A stretch of DNA of 63,228 nt from Chitinophagales bacterium (GCA_019694955.1 JAIBAX010000025.1:1-63228), one strand, 5' to 3'. Shown: positions 1-8,686, counted from the stretch's first letter. Notes: generated by a model not told the origin, from the sequence alone. Made by a program: numbers and translations.

Positions 1-119
1 ATCTTGACGAATATTGTTACAAATTCAATAGGAGATATTTTGGTGAAAAAATATTCGATAGACTACTAATTGCCTCAGTTTCATCACCTTGGTATGGAAA
101 TGTTTATAAAAGCGGATAG
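1..119 (+). mobile_element. 3' end of an IS1595-like (ISXO2-type) transposase, cut by the window edge
   Basis: The reading frame that is open from base 3 ends at TAG 117-119 and gives 38 residues beginning LDEYCYKFNRRYFGEK and continuing FDRLLIASVS. The pattern of acidic residues followed by FNRR and a FDRL stretch is what I know from the C-terminus of IS1595-family DDE transposases in Bacteroidota. The catalytic core lies outside the window, so intactness cannot be judged. No terminal inverted repeat can be confirmed with only one end visible. The assignment rests on recalled family appearance. Confidence 0.6.
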
Positions 120-698
120 TCATTTAAGATTAAATAAAATTTCAATGCTTTTGAAAAACTATTTTTCATTTAAATGATTCAATTTGTCTTCTTTTTGATT
201 GCATCGTGTCTTATTGCCTATAATTTGCTTAAAGATAATAAAAAGATCTGAATTTTTGGATGTGGTATTTAGTACGAAGCACAAGGGATTAAGTGCGATA
301 GCCCAAAGCCCGATACTCGGAATGACGATTACTTTGGAACGACTAAGAAAGTGGGGCTGTGTGACCTTTTTAGCGTTAAACTTACAACTATCCCCATCCA
401 TTGGTGATACCGTATATCTGACCCCGCCGGACTCCTCAACAAAATAAAAACTTCAATATATGTGCCAAAGTGGTATGCTCTGCCAAAATTGCACACAACT
501 TATTCATACCCGCTACAAAGTAGCGCATTTCGCACCAAATATATTTGGATACATGCTACTCTTTAACTTTATATTTCTTCGCATAAAAATAAAAATATTT
601 TGTCAAAGTGTAGCTGTTAGGATTTAAAAGAAATCCGCATATGTTTAGTATTGCTATTTATTGTGAAAAATGATATTTTTGGGTTTATTTTTATGATT
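120..698. other. Gene-poor stretch between the transposase remnant and the toxin-antitoxin pair
   Basis: No convincing gene is visible. Two overlapping frames on opposite strands (159-401 minus, 199-447 plus) are open for about 80 codons, but neither resembles a protein family I know, and both lack a clear ribosome binding site. The part after 430 has stops in all frames. It probably holds the right end of the insertion sequence plus decayed sequence and the promoter of the antitoxin. Confidence 0.5.
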
Positions 699-944
699 AT
701 GAGTAAGCACACCTCTATATTATTGAGCGAACATTTTGAGCAGGTTATTCAAAATGGAATTGAATCAGGAAGATATGATTCTGCGAGTGATGTTATAATG
801 GCTGGTTTGCGCTTGTTTGAACAAGAAGAAACTAAGATTAAATTATTGAGGAAAGCAATAGAGGCAGGCGAAAATAGTGGATATGTTGCCAATTTTGATC
901 CCATTGAGCATCTTGAAAAGCTTAATTTACAGTATAAGAAGTGA
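699..944 (+). CDS. parD: ParD-like type II antitoxin
   Basis: 81 residues from ATG 699, starting MSKHTSILLSEHFEQVI. ParD/CopG-type antitoxins have an N-terminal ribbon-helix-helix DNA-binding domain (here about residues 1-45, with the typical SGRYDSASDVI turn and the GLRLFEQEE helix) and a C-terminal tail that wraps the toxin. A longer in-frame start at 651 exists, but the family begins at the SKHTSILL strand, so 699 was chosen. The stop overlaps the GTG of the downstream ParE frame by four bases (941-944), which indicates translational coupling. It would autorepress the operon. With the toxin broken, the antitoxin may persist only as a relic or as an anti-addiction module. Confidence 0.85.
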   Translation: MSKHTSILLSEHFEQVIQNGIESGRYDSASDVIMAGLRLFEQEETKIKLLRKAIEAGENSGYVANFDPIEHLEKLNLQYKK

Positions 945-1234
945 GACATTTTTTTGAATTAAGTAACTTAGCAAAAAGTGATTTGGAAGATATTTGGATT
1001 TATACTGCATCGGAGTAGTCAGTAGGGCAAGCCAATATCTACTATAACTTGATAATGAAAGAAATAGATGTCATTTGTCAAAACCCAAAGATTGGCAAAT
1101 CTATTGCTTATATAAGCAGAGATCATAGAGTAAAGTTCATGAAATCACACCTCATTGTCTATAAAATCATAAACGATAAAATTTATATTGACAGAATTTT
1201 GCATAAGAAAAGAGATTTGGAGAATTTAATTTAA
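941..1234 (+). pseudogene. parE: ParE-like toxin with a premature in-frame TAG
   Basis: From GTG 941 the frame reads MRHFFELSNLAKSDLEDIW, then a TAG at 1016-1018 (codon 26), then continues in the same frame with SVGQANIYYNLI and VKFMKSHLIVYKI to a normal stop at 1232-1234. This is a full-length ParE/RelE toxin (about 97 codons) apart from that codon. In ParE proteins this place usually reads (E/Q)-W-S with W encoded by TGG, so a single TGG to TAG change explains the break. ParE toxins inhibit DNA gyrase. An internal TTG at 1049 could start a fragment that lacks the N-terminal helices and would not be expected to be active. TAG is a normal terminator elsewhere in this window. Confidence 0.85.
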
Positions 1235-1256
1235 ATTTTCCAAATAATCCCTCTCC

Positions 1257-2516
1257 CTACTCCGGATACAACAAATACTTCCTTCTGATAACCTTATAGG
1301 CTTCTAAGTCTTCTTGCCAGCTTTTTCTGATCATTTCTTCTGTTAGTCCGCCGATGATTTGGTTTTTTGTTTCGGTATTGCCGATTAGGTTGGTGAAGAA
1401 ATTATTGAAAAATGCCACTTTCGTAGGGAACTGCTGATAGACTTCTATCAAATATTTTAAGGTGAATCCGGTATTTCTCAGCTCCTCCGGTGTCTTTTCA
1501 GCAAAGGAAACACCGTAACAACGCTGTCCATTGAGCAATGGGTTGTTTGCACCAGGCTTTGGACTTGGTGTAAAAGAAAAAGGGTATTTATTCAAGGTGG
1601 GATGTCCGAATACTTTAAAAGGGAAATCGGTTCCCCGACCTACGCTGATGGGTGTGCCTTCAAACAAACATAGGGAAGGGTATAAGTATATCGCTTGCAA
1701 GTCGCGTAGGTTGGGCGATGGCGGAATAGGAGGGGCGTATGGCTTCTGATGGTCATAGTTCAGGCATTGTATTGCTACTAGATTGCATTGTACACCGTTT
1801 TTTAGCCATTTTTCTCCATTCAGCATTTGTGCATACTCTGCCACCGTTAACCCATGTACTACCGGAATTTTATCCATGCCAACAAAGGAAGCGTTCTCAG
1901 GATGCAATACCGGACCATCCACATAATGCCCATTCGGATTTGGGCGGTCTAAAACAATGACCTGCTTTTCATTTTCCGCTGCGGCTTCCATGACATAATG
2001 TAGCGTTGAAATATAGGTGTAAAAACGTGCACCTACATCCTGGATGTCGAAGATGAGGAGGTCAATGTCTTTCAGTTGTTCGGCGGTGGGCTTTTTATTG
2101 TCGCCATATAACGAAATGACCGGTAATCCGGTTTTGGGGTCTTTGCCGTTGTCGATATGGGCGCCGGCATCAGCATTGCCACGAAATCCATGCTCCGGGC
2201 CGAATATTTTTACAATATTTACATGTAAACTCAATAAACTGTCTACCAAGTGTGTCTTATCGATAATAGACGTTTGATTGACAACTAAGGCTACCCGTTT
2301 GTTCGTTAAAAGGGGCAAATATTCCTTGGTGCGTTGTGCGCCGGTAACGATGGGGAGATTTGCAAATATGGGTTTAGGCGCAACCGTTGTGGGCGTATCT
2401 GTAGAAATATGCTCTTGCACGGATGCCCTATCAGCATTTTCTACAACGCCTTTTATTTGTGCTTTGCACTGTGTAAAACACAGAACGGCTGCCACCAAAA
2501 CGACAAATTTTCTCAT
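1257..2516 (-). CDS. namZ: NamZ-like exo-beta-N-acetylmuramidase (DUF1343), lipoprotein-type signal
   Basis: 419 residues from ATG 2516. The protein opens MRKFVVLVAAVLCFTQCKA, a signal peptide with a plausible lipobox Cys at residue 17. The frame stays open upstream to 3068, but that part lies antisense to the permease gene and has no family resemblance, so it was rejected. The body carries DUF1343 landmarks: VALVVNQTS, IFGPEHGFRG, LIFDIQDVGARFYTY, VLDRPNPNG and GTDFPF. The founding member of the family, B. subtilis NamZ (YbbC), removes terminal MurNAc residues from peptidoglycan fragments in cell-wall recycling. Here it would act in the periplasm or at the outer membrane. It is transcribed divergently from the permease gene across a 79-bp gap. 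Confidence 0.88.
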   Translation of the reverse strand: MRKFVVLVAAVLCFTQCKAQIKGVVENADRASVQEHISTDTPTTVAPKPIFANLPIVTGAQRTKEYLPLLTNKRVALVVNQTSIIDKTHLVDSLLSLHVNIVKIFGPEHGFRGNADAGAHIDNGKDPKTGLPVISLYGDNKKPTAEQLKDIDLLIFDIQDVGARFYTYISTLHYVMEAAAENEKQVIVLDRPNPNGHYVDGPVLHPENASFVGMDKIPVVHGLTVAEYAQMLNGEKWLKNGVQCNLVAIQCLNYDHQKPYAPPIPPSPNLRDLQAIYLYPSLCLFEGTPISVGRGTDFPFKVFGHPTLNKYPFSFTPSPKPGANNPLLNGQRCYGVSFAEKTPEELRNTGFTLKYLIEVYQQFPTKVAFFNNFFTNLIGNTETKNQIIGGLTEEMIRKSWQEDLEAYKVIRRKYLLYPE

Positions 2517-2595
2517 TTTCCTTATTTTGTATTTTAATAATCCCATTTTTATGCCAAAGTTCCTATTTTTACGCTGTGCAAAATAATTTGATTTT

Positions 2596-3825
2596 TTGAG
2601 ATTACCGTTTTTTATTGCGAACAGGTTGGTGATATCCGGGAAAGGGTCTTTTTCTAGATTTATCGCCAATATTGCTGTCATTGCCATTTCTCTCAGTATG
2701 TTGGTAATGATTGTTGCTACATCGATGGTAAACGGTTTTACTACGGAGATTACCAAGAAGATATTCGGCTTTTGGGGACAGGTACATGTCGTGAAAAATG
2801 AAATGAATGATTCATTTGATGAAACACCTATTAGCCAAAATTTACCTGTCGTAAAAAAAATAAAAGCATTAGACGGCATCCAAAGCATTAATGCGTATGC
2901 TACAAAGGCTGTTATCCTCAAAACCAGGGAGGAAATGGAAGGTATTGTCATGAAAGGTGTTGACAAAGAGTATGATTGGACTTTTTTAAAGCAATATCTT
3001 GTCAAAGGAAAACTGCCAGCGTTTACATCGGAAGGATTTTCTCGGGACATCCTTATCTCCTCTACCACAGCACGGCGGCTGAAACTTGAAGTGGGGCAGT
3101 CGGTGTTGGTGTATTTTATGAAAAAAGGCGCAAAAGTTCCTATCGGTCGGAAGTTTGCAGTTTCAGGATTTTATAATACAGGTTTGGAAGAGTACGACCA
3201 AAAGTTTGCACTCTGCGATATCAACCTCATCAGAAAAGTAAATAAATGGACGGATGATCAAGTGGGTGGTTTTGAAATTAAGTTAGAGGACATCAATAAA
3301 ATGGATTATTTCGGCGATGAGATCTACTATAAAATGATCGACCAAAACTTGTTTTCTTATACCATCAAAGAAGAATACCCCAATATTTTTGAATGGTTGA
3401 GGTTGCAGAAATATAATGAGTTTATTATTTTGTTGCTCATGCTTGTGGTGGCAATTTTTACCATGTGTACCACTTTATTGATTCTTATTTTAGATAGAAC
3501 GCAAATGATTGGTATTCTTAAAGCTTTAGGGGCTAATAATTATACCATCATGCAGGTATTTGTTTACCACGCCGCCTTCATTGTATTGAAAGGGATGTTG
3601 ATAGGGAATGTATTGGGATATGGATTGTGCTTGATACAAAAGTACTTTGAGGTCATAAGGCTTCCGGAAGCGGAGTACTATCTGAGTGTTGCACCCGTAC
3701 AATTTACCTTTGGTAGTTTTATCTTTATTAATTTGGTTACTGTGGTGATGTGTACGTTAATGTTATTTTTGCCGTCTCTTCTCGTAGCCAATGTCAAACC
3801 AGTCAAAGCCATCAGGTTTGATTAA
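2596..3825 (+). CDS. FtsX-family (LolC/LolE-like) ABC transporter permease
   Basis: 409 residues from a TTG start at 2596. The N-terminus MRLPFFIANRL followed by a membrane segment at about 22-47 is the standard opening of this Bacteroidota family, which supports the TTG. A periplasmic MacB-type core domain (about 50-270) is followed by three membrane helices near 280-305, 325-350 and 370-400. The segment TQMIGILKALGANN is the FtsX-domain coupling helix. LolC/LolE-type permeases extract lipoproteins from the inner membrane with the ATPase LolD, which is not adjacent here, so the substrate is inferred. Its 3' end faces the response regulator gene across a repeat-filled junction. Confidence 0.85.
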   Translation: MRLPFFIANRLVISGKGSFSRFIANIAVIAISLSMLVMIVATSMVNGFTTEITKKIFGFWGQVHVVKNEMNDSFDETPISQNLPVVKKIKALDGIQSINAYATKAVILKTREEMEGIVMKGVDKEYDWTFLKQYLVKGKLPAFTSEGFSRDILISSTTARRLKLEVGQSVLVYFMKKGAKVPIGRKFAVSGFYNTGLEEYDQKFALCDINLIRKVNKWTDDQVGGFEIKLEDINKMDYFGDEIYYKMIDQNLFSYTIKEEYPNIFEWLRLQKYNEFIILLLMLVVAIFTMCTTLLILILDRTQMIGILKALGANNYTIMQVFVYHAAFIVLKGMLIGNVLGYGLCLIQKYFEVIRLPEAEYYLSVAPVQFTFGSFIFINLVTVVMCTLMLFLPSLLVANVKPVKAIRFD

Positions 3826-3830
3826 CTTTG

Positions 3831-3872
3831 TTAGTACAGCGATGTTCGTATTGCGTATTGCGATAATTAAGT
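3831..3872 (+). repeat. Short block shared with 6773-6805, containing TTGCGTATTGCG
   Basis: TTAGTACAGCGA followed by TTCGTATTGCGTATTGCGA stands six bases after the permease stop. A close copy (TTAGTATAGCGA then TTCGTCTTGCGTATTGCGA) stands four bases after the stop of the secreted protein gene that ends at 6768. Both blocks precede a CCCACATCTCC-type array. The shared composite structure suggests a dispersed 3'-end element. Confidence 0.6.
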
Positions 3873-3879
3873 GTGAACA

Positions 3880-4125
3880 TCTCCACATCTCCATCTTCAA
3901 ATCTACTGTGAACTGTCAACTGTGAGCCGTGAAAATTCTCACATTTCCACAACCTGTCCCAAATTCCCACATCTCCACATCTCCAAATTCCCACATCTTC
4001 AAATCTACCGTGAACTGTGAATCGTGAATTCCCACATCTCCACATCCCCAAATTTTCACATTCCCACATCCTCACATTTCCACATCTCCAAATTCCCACA
4101 TCCTCACATTCCAACATCCTCCCGA
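3880..4125. repeat. Low-complexity array of TTCCCACATCTCCACATC-like words at a convergent junction
   Basis: Degenerate 9- to 12-base words (CCCACATCT, CCACATC, CCAAATT) alternate with GTGAACTGTGAA-type segments. The array fills the junction between the permease (plus) and the response regulator (minus) and reaches into the last codons of the regulator, whose TGA is formed by repeat sequence. A long open frame on the minus strand (3812-4117) is only a translation of this array. Confidence 0.85.
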
Positions 4126-4805
4126 ATGGCTAATTTGAACCCTACGCCGTGAATATTGATGATTTCTATTCTTGGGTCGTCTTTTAAGTATTTTCTTAGT
4201 TTGGTGATGAATACATCCATGCTTCTGCCAACGAAGTAATCGTCATCTCCCCAGATTTTCATCAATATGTCCTCGCGTTTAATGGTTTGGTTGAGAAACT
4301 CGTGCATATATTGTAGAAGTGCGGATTCTTTTTTTGTCAGCTTTGTCTTTTGTCCATTGATTTCCAATTCCAGATCGGCGGTATTTAGTACGTAATTGCC
4401 TAATTTTAGTAAAGTGCCGGTGTTGGAAACAGCAACTGTCCGTTTTAATTGATTTTGAATCCGAAGGAGCAGTTCTTCGAAATTGAAAGGCTTGGTGATG
4501 TAGTCGTCGCCGCCAATCCTTAGTCCAAAATTCTTGTCATCTTGCTGTTCCTTGGCTGTCAGGAAAATGATGGGTGTTTTCTGATCCTTCTTCCGAATGG
4601 ATTCCGCTAAGGAAAATCCGTCCTTTTTGGGTAACATGACATCAAAGAGACAAAGGTCATACGTTTTTATCATATAAGCGTTTTCAGCGTCTTCACCATT
4701 GTCAAAATGGTCGACTTTATAGCCGCTTTCCAATAAATTGTCTTTCACTACGAAGGCCAGGTTGGGATCGTCTTCCACAAATAGTATTCTAACTTTCTTT
4801 TCCAT
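4104..4805 (-). CDS. rprY: OmpR-family response regulator (RprY-like)
   Basis: 233 residues. The receiver domain (about 1-120) has the acidic pair D12/D13, the phospho-acceptor D55 in LFDVMLP, T83 and K105 in ITKPF. A winged-helix Trans_Reg_C domain (about 135-228) ends in the typical NIHGVGFKL hairpin. The final residues REDVGM and the stop are written in the adjacent repeat array, so the C-terminus appears to have been set by the repeat. The gene follows its kinase by three bases and would be co-transcribed. RprY is known in Bacteroides as the partner of RprX and has been linked to stress responses. Here the signal is unknown. Confidence 0.88.
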   Translation of the reverse strand: MEKKVRILFVEDDPNLAFVVKDNLLESGYKVDHFDNGEDAENAYMIKTYDLCLFDVMLPKKDGFSLAESIRKKDQKTPIIFLTAKEQQDDKNFGLRIGGDDYITKPFNFEELLLRIQNQLKRTVAVSNTGTLLKLGNYVLNTADLELEINGQKTKLTKKESALLQYMHEFLNQTIKREDILMKIWGDDDYFVGRSMDVFITKLRKYLKDDPRIEIINIHGVGFKLAIREDVGM

Positions 4806-4808
4806 ATT

Positions 4809-6074
4809 TTATTTTTTTATAGGTAATTGAATGATAAAGGTGGTTCCTTTTCCTAAGGTACTTTCTGCTTTTATTTTTCCTTTGTGTTTGTCAACAATCT
4901 GCTTCACATAGTATAAACCGATACCGAAGCCTTTTACATCATGGACATTGCCACTGGGAACACGATAGAACTTGTCAAAAATATGCCTTAGCCCATCTTT
5001 CTTGATTCCCTTTCCATTGTCAGCTATGGTGATGATAATTGTCTTTCTTTTATTCTCGGTAGAAATTCGAATGTCTGGAATTTTATCACAATATTTGATG
5101 GCATTGTCGATGATATTGTAAAAGATATTGGTAACATGGTTGTCATCGCCAATAATGATATGTTGTATCGCATTCAGGTTTACCGTAAATGCGCCTTGCT
5201 TTTCTTCCACTCTTAAGGACATGTTTTTTAGAATATTCTGGAGTGTGGTATGGACATCTATTTCTGCTTCTTTGAACTGGATTTTCTTATTGTCGAATAA
5301 TGCCACTTGCAAAACAGACTCTACATGTCCTTTTAGGCGCTTGTTCTCTTCGTTGATGATTCTTACATAGTGCTTAAACCTCTCCGGATTGTTGATGATA
5401 TCGTCCTTCATTAATACTTCACTCGACAAGGCTATTGTTGAAATAGGTGTTTTGAATTCGTGGGTCATATTGTTGATGAAGTCGTTTTTTATTTCTGATA
5501 AACGCCTTTGTTTTAATACGGTCCAGATCGTATAGGAGAAGAATAAAAATACGAAAATCAATATTGCGGAGAAGAATATCCAAATATTTAACTGGTTGAG
5601 TAAAAATGTTTGCTTAGAGATAAATAAGACGCCGATGTAGTAGTTTTCCGTTTTTCCGATGTCGAATTCTATTGTTCTATTTGGATTTTGCTCTTTGATG
5701 TCTACGATTTTATGGTAAATCATATTGTCGTTGGCACAATCAAACAAGGCGAATTCAAAGTTGATGTTTAGTCGCTGGTTTTGGAAATTGTGCAAAATGA
5801 TATTTTCCAGATTTTTTGTTTCCACGGGCGCACTGAAATCCAAGGTGTAGTAGTTGAGATTTACCCTGTTGAGGGTTTCAAACTGGACGTTGTGTTTTTT
5901 TGTGGTGTGGATGAGCTCTTCTGCAATACCCATCAAGGCTATTCGTGCCTTATCATCAAACTGGTCAGTTTGTATTTTTAGGGATTTTTTTACCCAATAC
6001 AACTGTACCGCTATGATTCCAACGATGGAAAAAGCAGCGAACATGATAATGGAACGGATGGATGCTTGCGTCAT
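4809..6074 (-). CDS. rprX: Two-component sensor histidine kinase (RprX-like)
   Basis: 421 residues. Membrane segments at about 7-28 and 163-187 enclose a periplasmic sensor of about 135 residues. There is no clear HAMP domain. The HisKA motif NMTHEFKTPIS gives the phosphorylated H205. The ATPase domain shows the N box (NIIDNAIKY), the G1 box (DNGKGI) and the G2 box (GFGIGLYYV). It heads the two-gene operon with the regulator downstream. The upstream region 6075-6273 is shared with a divergent secreted-protein gene, which could be a target, although no operator could be read directly. Confidence 0.88.
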   Translation of the reverse strand: MTQASIRSIIMFAAFSIVGIIAVQLYWVKKSLKIQTDQFDDKARIALMGIAEELIHTTKKHNVQFETLNRVNLNYYTLDFSAPVETKNLENIILHNFQNQRLNINFEFALFDCANDNMIYHKIVDIKEQNPNRTIEFDIGKTENYYIGVLFISKQTFLLNQLNIWIFFSAILIFVFLFFSYTIWTVLKQRRLSEIKNDFINNMTHEFKTPISTIALSSEVLMKDDIINNPERFKHYVRIINEENKRLKGHVESVLQVALFDNKKIQFKEAEIDVHTTLQNILKNMSLRVEEKQGAFTVNLNAIQHIIIGDDNHVTNIFYNIIDNAIKYCDKIPDIRISTENKRKTIIITIADNGKGIKKDGLRHIFDKFYRVPSGNVHDVKGFGIGLYYVKQIVDKHKGKIKAESTLGKGTTFIIQLPIKK

Positions 6075-6184
6075 GTTTTCAAAAATATGTTAATTTTTTT
6101 CCTTCACCACAAATTAACAAAGGTTTAACGACATAAATGCTTACAAGTTAACAAAAATTAAGAGGTTTTTTTGGACATTTTTTA

Positions 6185-6192
6185 TAGTTTTG
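6185..6192 (+). promoter_or_regulatory. Candidate -7 element TAGTTTTG
   Basis: TAGTTTTG fits the Bacteroidota TAnnTTTG box and lies about 80 bases before the ATG at 6274. The same TATAGTTTTG decamer precedes the genes at 38632 and 46410. No TTG is seen at the expected -33 spacing, so this is a weak call. Confidence 0.3.
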
Positions 6193-6273
6193 AAAACTAA
6201 ATGGTCGCTGAAGCATTGTAGGATTTGATGCGATGGCTAAAATTAAAATTTAAAAACTTTTAGTAGTAAGGAT

Positions 6274-6768
6274 ATGAAAAAGTGTTTGGTATTATGCTTG
6301 GTTTTTACATTTTTTTCTGCTTATGGACAGAAATCTGGTTATTTTCAGTATAAGTCATTCAATGGGGATTCTTTGATTAGGAGTTTGAATATTCCTTTGG
6401 ATTCTTTGCAAAATATCGATGGCGATGGCTTTCATTTTAAATGGTCGGACAGTTTGCTGAATAGCATGGATACGGCTTCTTTTTATCAGGGAATTCCGGA
6501 TATTTTCAATCAGTTTTTCCGTTTTGATGATTCAATAGGCGGCTTTTCTTCGCCATTTTCAAATGACTTTTTCGGAAGTCCGTTTGGCAATGATTTTTTT
6601 GGGTTGGATGGGAATTCCATGTTCAATGATATGTTCCTGAACTTTCAACGGATGTTTGAGAACCTAACACCCTTGGAACAAACACCCGAAGTACCTGAAC
6701 AAGAAGAAAAGGGTAAGGAGAAGCCTAAAAAACAAGAAGAGCAACCGTTGAAAACAATACGGATTTAA
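6274..6768 (+). CDS. Secreted protein of unknown function, divergent from the RprXY-like system
   Basis: 164 residues with a clear signal peptide (MKKCLVLCLVFTFFSAYG, cleavage near residue 19). The mature part is rich in F, D, S and G, with repeated SPF(S/G)NDFFG-like words at about 90-115, and ends in a charged K/E/P-rich tail (EQEEKGKEKPKKQEEQ). I do not recognise a family. It is transcribed away from the histidine kinase gene across a 199-bp intergenic region, so regulation by that system is possible, as is often the case for envelope stress genes. This is inference only. Confidence 0.7.
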   Translation: MKKCLVLCLVFTFFSAYGQKSGYFQYKSFNGDSLIRSLNIPLDSLQNIDGDGFHFKWSDSLLNSMDTASFYQGIPDIFNQFFRFDDSIGGFSSPFSNDFFGSPFGNDFFGLDGNSMFNDMFLNFQRMFENLTPLEQTPEVPEQEEKGKEKPKKQEEQPLKTIRI

Positions 6769-6772
6769 TAGG

Positions 6773-6805
6773 TTAGTATAGCGAAATTCGTCTTGCGTAT
6801 TGCGA
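6773..6805 (+). repeat. Second copy of the TTAGTAyAGCGA...TTGCGTATTGCGA block
   Basis: This copy stands immediately after the stop codon of the 6274-6768 gene. It matches the block at 3831-3872 in order and spacing with a few substitutions, and is again followed by a CCCACATCTCC-type array. Confidence 0.6.
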
Positions 6806-6950
6806 CAAGAATAAGTTGTTGCGATAATTTTGAGCAACTTTGTTTATGCTTAGAGGGCTTTGTGATATTTCCTAACCAAGATTTTTCACAAAGTTCACAC
6901 AGATGCTCATATTTTTATAACCTGTCACGATTTATCGATTTATCGGGATC

Positions 6951-7034
6951 TTCAAATTCCCACATCTCCACCGTAATCCGTGAACTCATCTCCAAATTCC
7001 CACATCTTCACATCCTCAAATCCAATTCCCGCAT
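6951..7034. repeat. Low-complexity array of TTCCCACATCTCC-like words at a convergent junction
   Basis: The words TTCAAATTCCCACATCTCC, CCGTGAACTCATC and CCACATCTTCACATCCTC recur and run straight into the TAG stop (7035-7037) of the minus-strand oxidoreductase gene. The arrangement matches the array at 3880-4125: the plus-strand gene ends on one side and the minus-strand gene on the other. Confidence 0.8.
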
Positions 7035-8639
7035 CTACTTCATCTTCACCATTTCCTGTAATAAATTCCTTTTTAAGATAGCGGATGCTGTTATTACGCC
7101 ACTTACTAAAGCGCCACCGATGCCTACGCTTACAATATCTTGACCAGTTAAGTAAAGGTTTTTAAAGGGCGATTGCGGGCGCAAAAACTTTTGGTCAAAC
7201 CTAAACGGCGTGTGGTCTAAACCATAGATTTCGCCATGGGAGTAGTTACAGAAGTTTTTGGTAGTGAGTGGTGTGGAGAGTTCGTAGTACAATTTTTTAC
7301 CTTTTAATTGAGGTTCTACCATGTATAGGTGTTCTAATAACCTTTGTGCAATTTTTTCTTTGAACGACTCGTAATCCTCGCCGCGTTTTTTCCAACGTGT
7401 GCCTTCCCATTTCTTGAACCAGTCATATTCTACTACCGTGATGATTTCTATGGTGGCCTTACCGGGATATCTTTTGTTGAAGTCGGGGTCTTTAGCAGAA
7501 GGAAATGAAATGTACACCACTGGGAAGGGGTTGTTTATGTCTTTGCGATATTCTTGTACGGCTTTGTCGTGGTCTCTGCCATTGGGGTATATCCAATAAT
7601 TTGCTTTTTGAAGTCCCAATTGTTCTGCCGTTTCCTCCAATCCAATATATAAGCTTACGTGGCTGGCAGAGGGTTTTAGCTTTTTGAGCGTTTGCATAAA
7701 AGGGATATTGGGTTGCTGTTCTTTGCTGATGAGTTTTGTGTAAGTGATGTCAGCACCCGTTCCGGAGATAATAATTGGGGCACGGATGATCTTGCCATCT
7801 TTGAGTTTGACACCGATGGCTTTTTTGTTTTCGATGATGATTTCTTCTACGGCAGCATTGATATATACTTTTCCGCCCGCTTTGGAGATGGAAGGTTCTA
7901 TGGTATTGAAAATCTCTGCCGAACCACCGACAGGGTAGGCGCCACCATTGAGGTAATGCTTTGCCAACACGCCATGCATCGCAAAGCTACTCTCTGACGG
8001 CGGCATGCCATAATCGCCATATTGCCCTAATAATACTGCTATTAACAACTCGTTGTCAGTAAGTTCTCTCATGACCTCGAGGGTTGTTTTTTTGTAGAAC
8101 TTCGCTAATTTTCCTCTTAGGAAAGGTGCTGAAAGCGTACTCAACCATTCAGGCATAGCTTTTTCTGCATAAAAATTTCTTCCGGCAGCACTCACTTGAA
8201 ACAAGAGGTCTACATATTTGTCGATGGCCATAGCATCTTTTTCAGTAGGGAAGTACATTTTCATCCTTTCCTTAAAATTGCTTACACCTTTAACATATTC
8301 ATACTCCTTACCTTCGATAATAATTCTGTCGTACACCTCGCCCATGTCTGCCCAGGTTAGCTTGCCTTCTGTCAGGTAATCGAAAAGCAAGTGTAGCATG
8401 GTGCCTTTTTTATGTACTTCTCCTACATAATGTAAACCGACATCCCATTCATAATCATTTCGTGTAAAGGTATGGGTGAATCCTCCGGGTGTATAGTGCT
8501 TTTCGAGAACCAGAACTTTTTTGCCTTCCCTTGCCAGTAATGATGCCGTGGTAAGGCTTCCTAAACCGGAACCGATGCAAATGGCATCAAAAGATTCCGT
8601 TATGTTAGGTTGTTGTTTATAAGAAATATAATTTTTCAT
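7035..8639 (-). CDS. FAD-dependent oxidoreductase of the phytoene desaturase / CrtISO-retinol saturase type
   Basis: 534 residues from ATG 8639. A 14-residue upstream extension to 8681 is possible but has no family support. The dinucleotide-binding fingerprint ICIGSGLGSLTTASLLAREG is followed by the acidic end of strand two (VLVLEKHYTPGG). A C-terminal FAD motif (NLYLTGQDIVSVGIGGA) lies at about 495-515. These are features of the amine-oxidase-fold family that includes carotenoid isomerases and all-trans-retinol 13,14-reductases. The substrate is probably a polyene or another hydrophobic molecule. No other carotenoid gene is nearby. The gene ends in a repeat array and begins six bases from the stop side of the nucleotidyltransferase pair, so the three may share a transcript. 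Confidence 0.85.
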   Translation of the reverse strand: MKNYISYKQQPNITESFDAICIGSGLGSLTTASLLAREGKKVLVLEKHYTPGGFTHTFTRNDYEWDVGLHYVGEVHKKGTMLHLLFDYLTEGKLTWADMGEVYDRIIIEGKEYEYVKGVSNFKERMKMYFPTEKDAMAIDKYVDLLFQVSAAGRNFYAEKAMPEWLSTLSAPFLRGKLAKFYKKTTLEVMRELTDNELLIAVLLGQYGDYGMPPSESSFAMHGVLAKHYLNGGAYPVGGSAEIFNTIEPSISKAGGKVYINAAVEEIIIENKKAIGVKLKDGKIIRAPIIISGTGADITYTKLISKEQQPNIPFMQTLKKLKPSASHVSLYIGLEETAEQLGLQKANYWIYPNGRDHDKAVQEYRKDINNPFPVVYISFPSAKDPDFNKRYPGKATIEIITVVEYDWFKKWEGTRWKKRGEDYESFKEKIAQRLLEHLYMVEPQLKGKKLYYELSTPLTTKNFCNYSHGEIYGLDHTPFRFDQKFLRPQSPFKNLYLTGQDIVSVGIGGALVSGVITASAILKRNLLQEMVKMK

Positions 8640-8686
8640 CGAATTGTTTATGGGTATGAAAATAGCAATTTTTTCAAACACCTTGT

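Noticed and set aside
159..447. Two overlapping open frames of about 80 codons on opposite strands
   Set aside because: No family match, no ribosome binding site and full overlap; probably chance frames next to the insertion sequence end.
1016..1018. TAG read as an amino acid (recoding) in parE and in the transglutaminase-like gene
   Set aside because: Several intact genes in the window end with TAG (for example at 1257, 7035 and 53067), and no SECIS- or PYLIS-like element or suppressor tRNA was seen.
2517..3068. N-terminal extension of the NamZ-like frame to 603 residues
   Set aside because: It is antisense to the FtsX permease gene, shows no family resemblance, and the signal peptide begins at 2516.
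3812..4117. Minus-strand open frame of 101 residues with repeated CGN/WEC words
   Set aside because: It is a translation of the CCCACATCTCC array and has no gene-like features.
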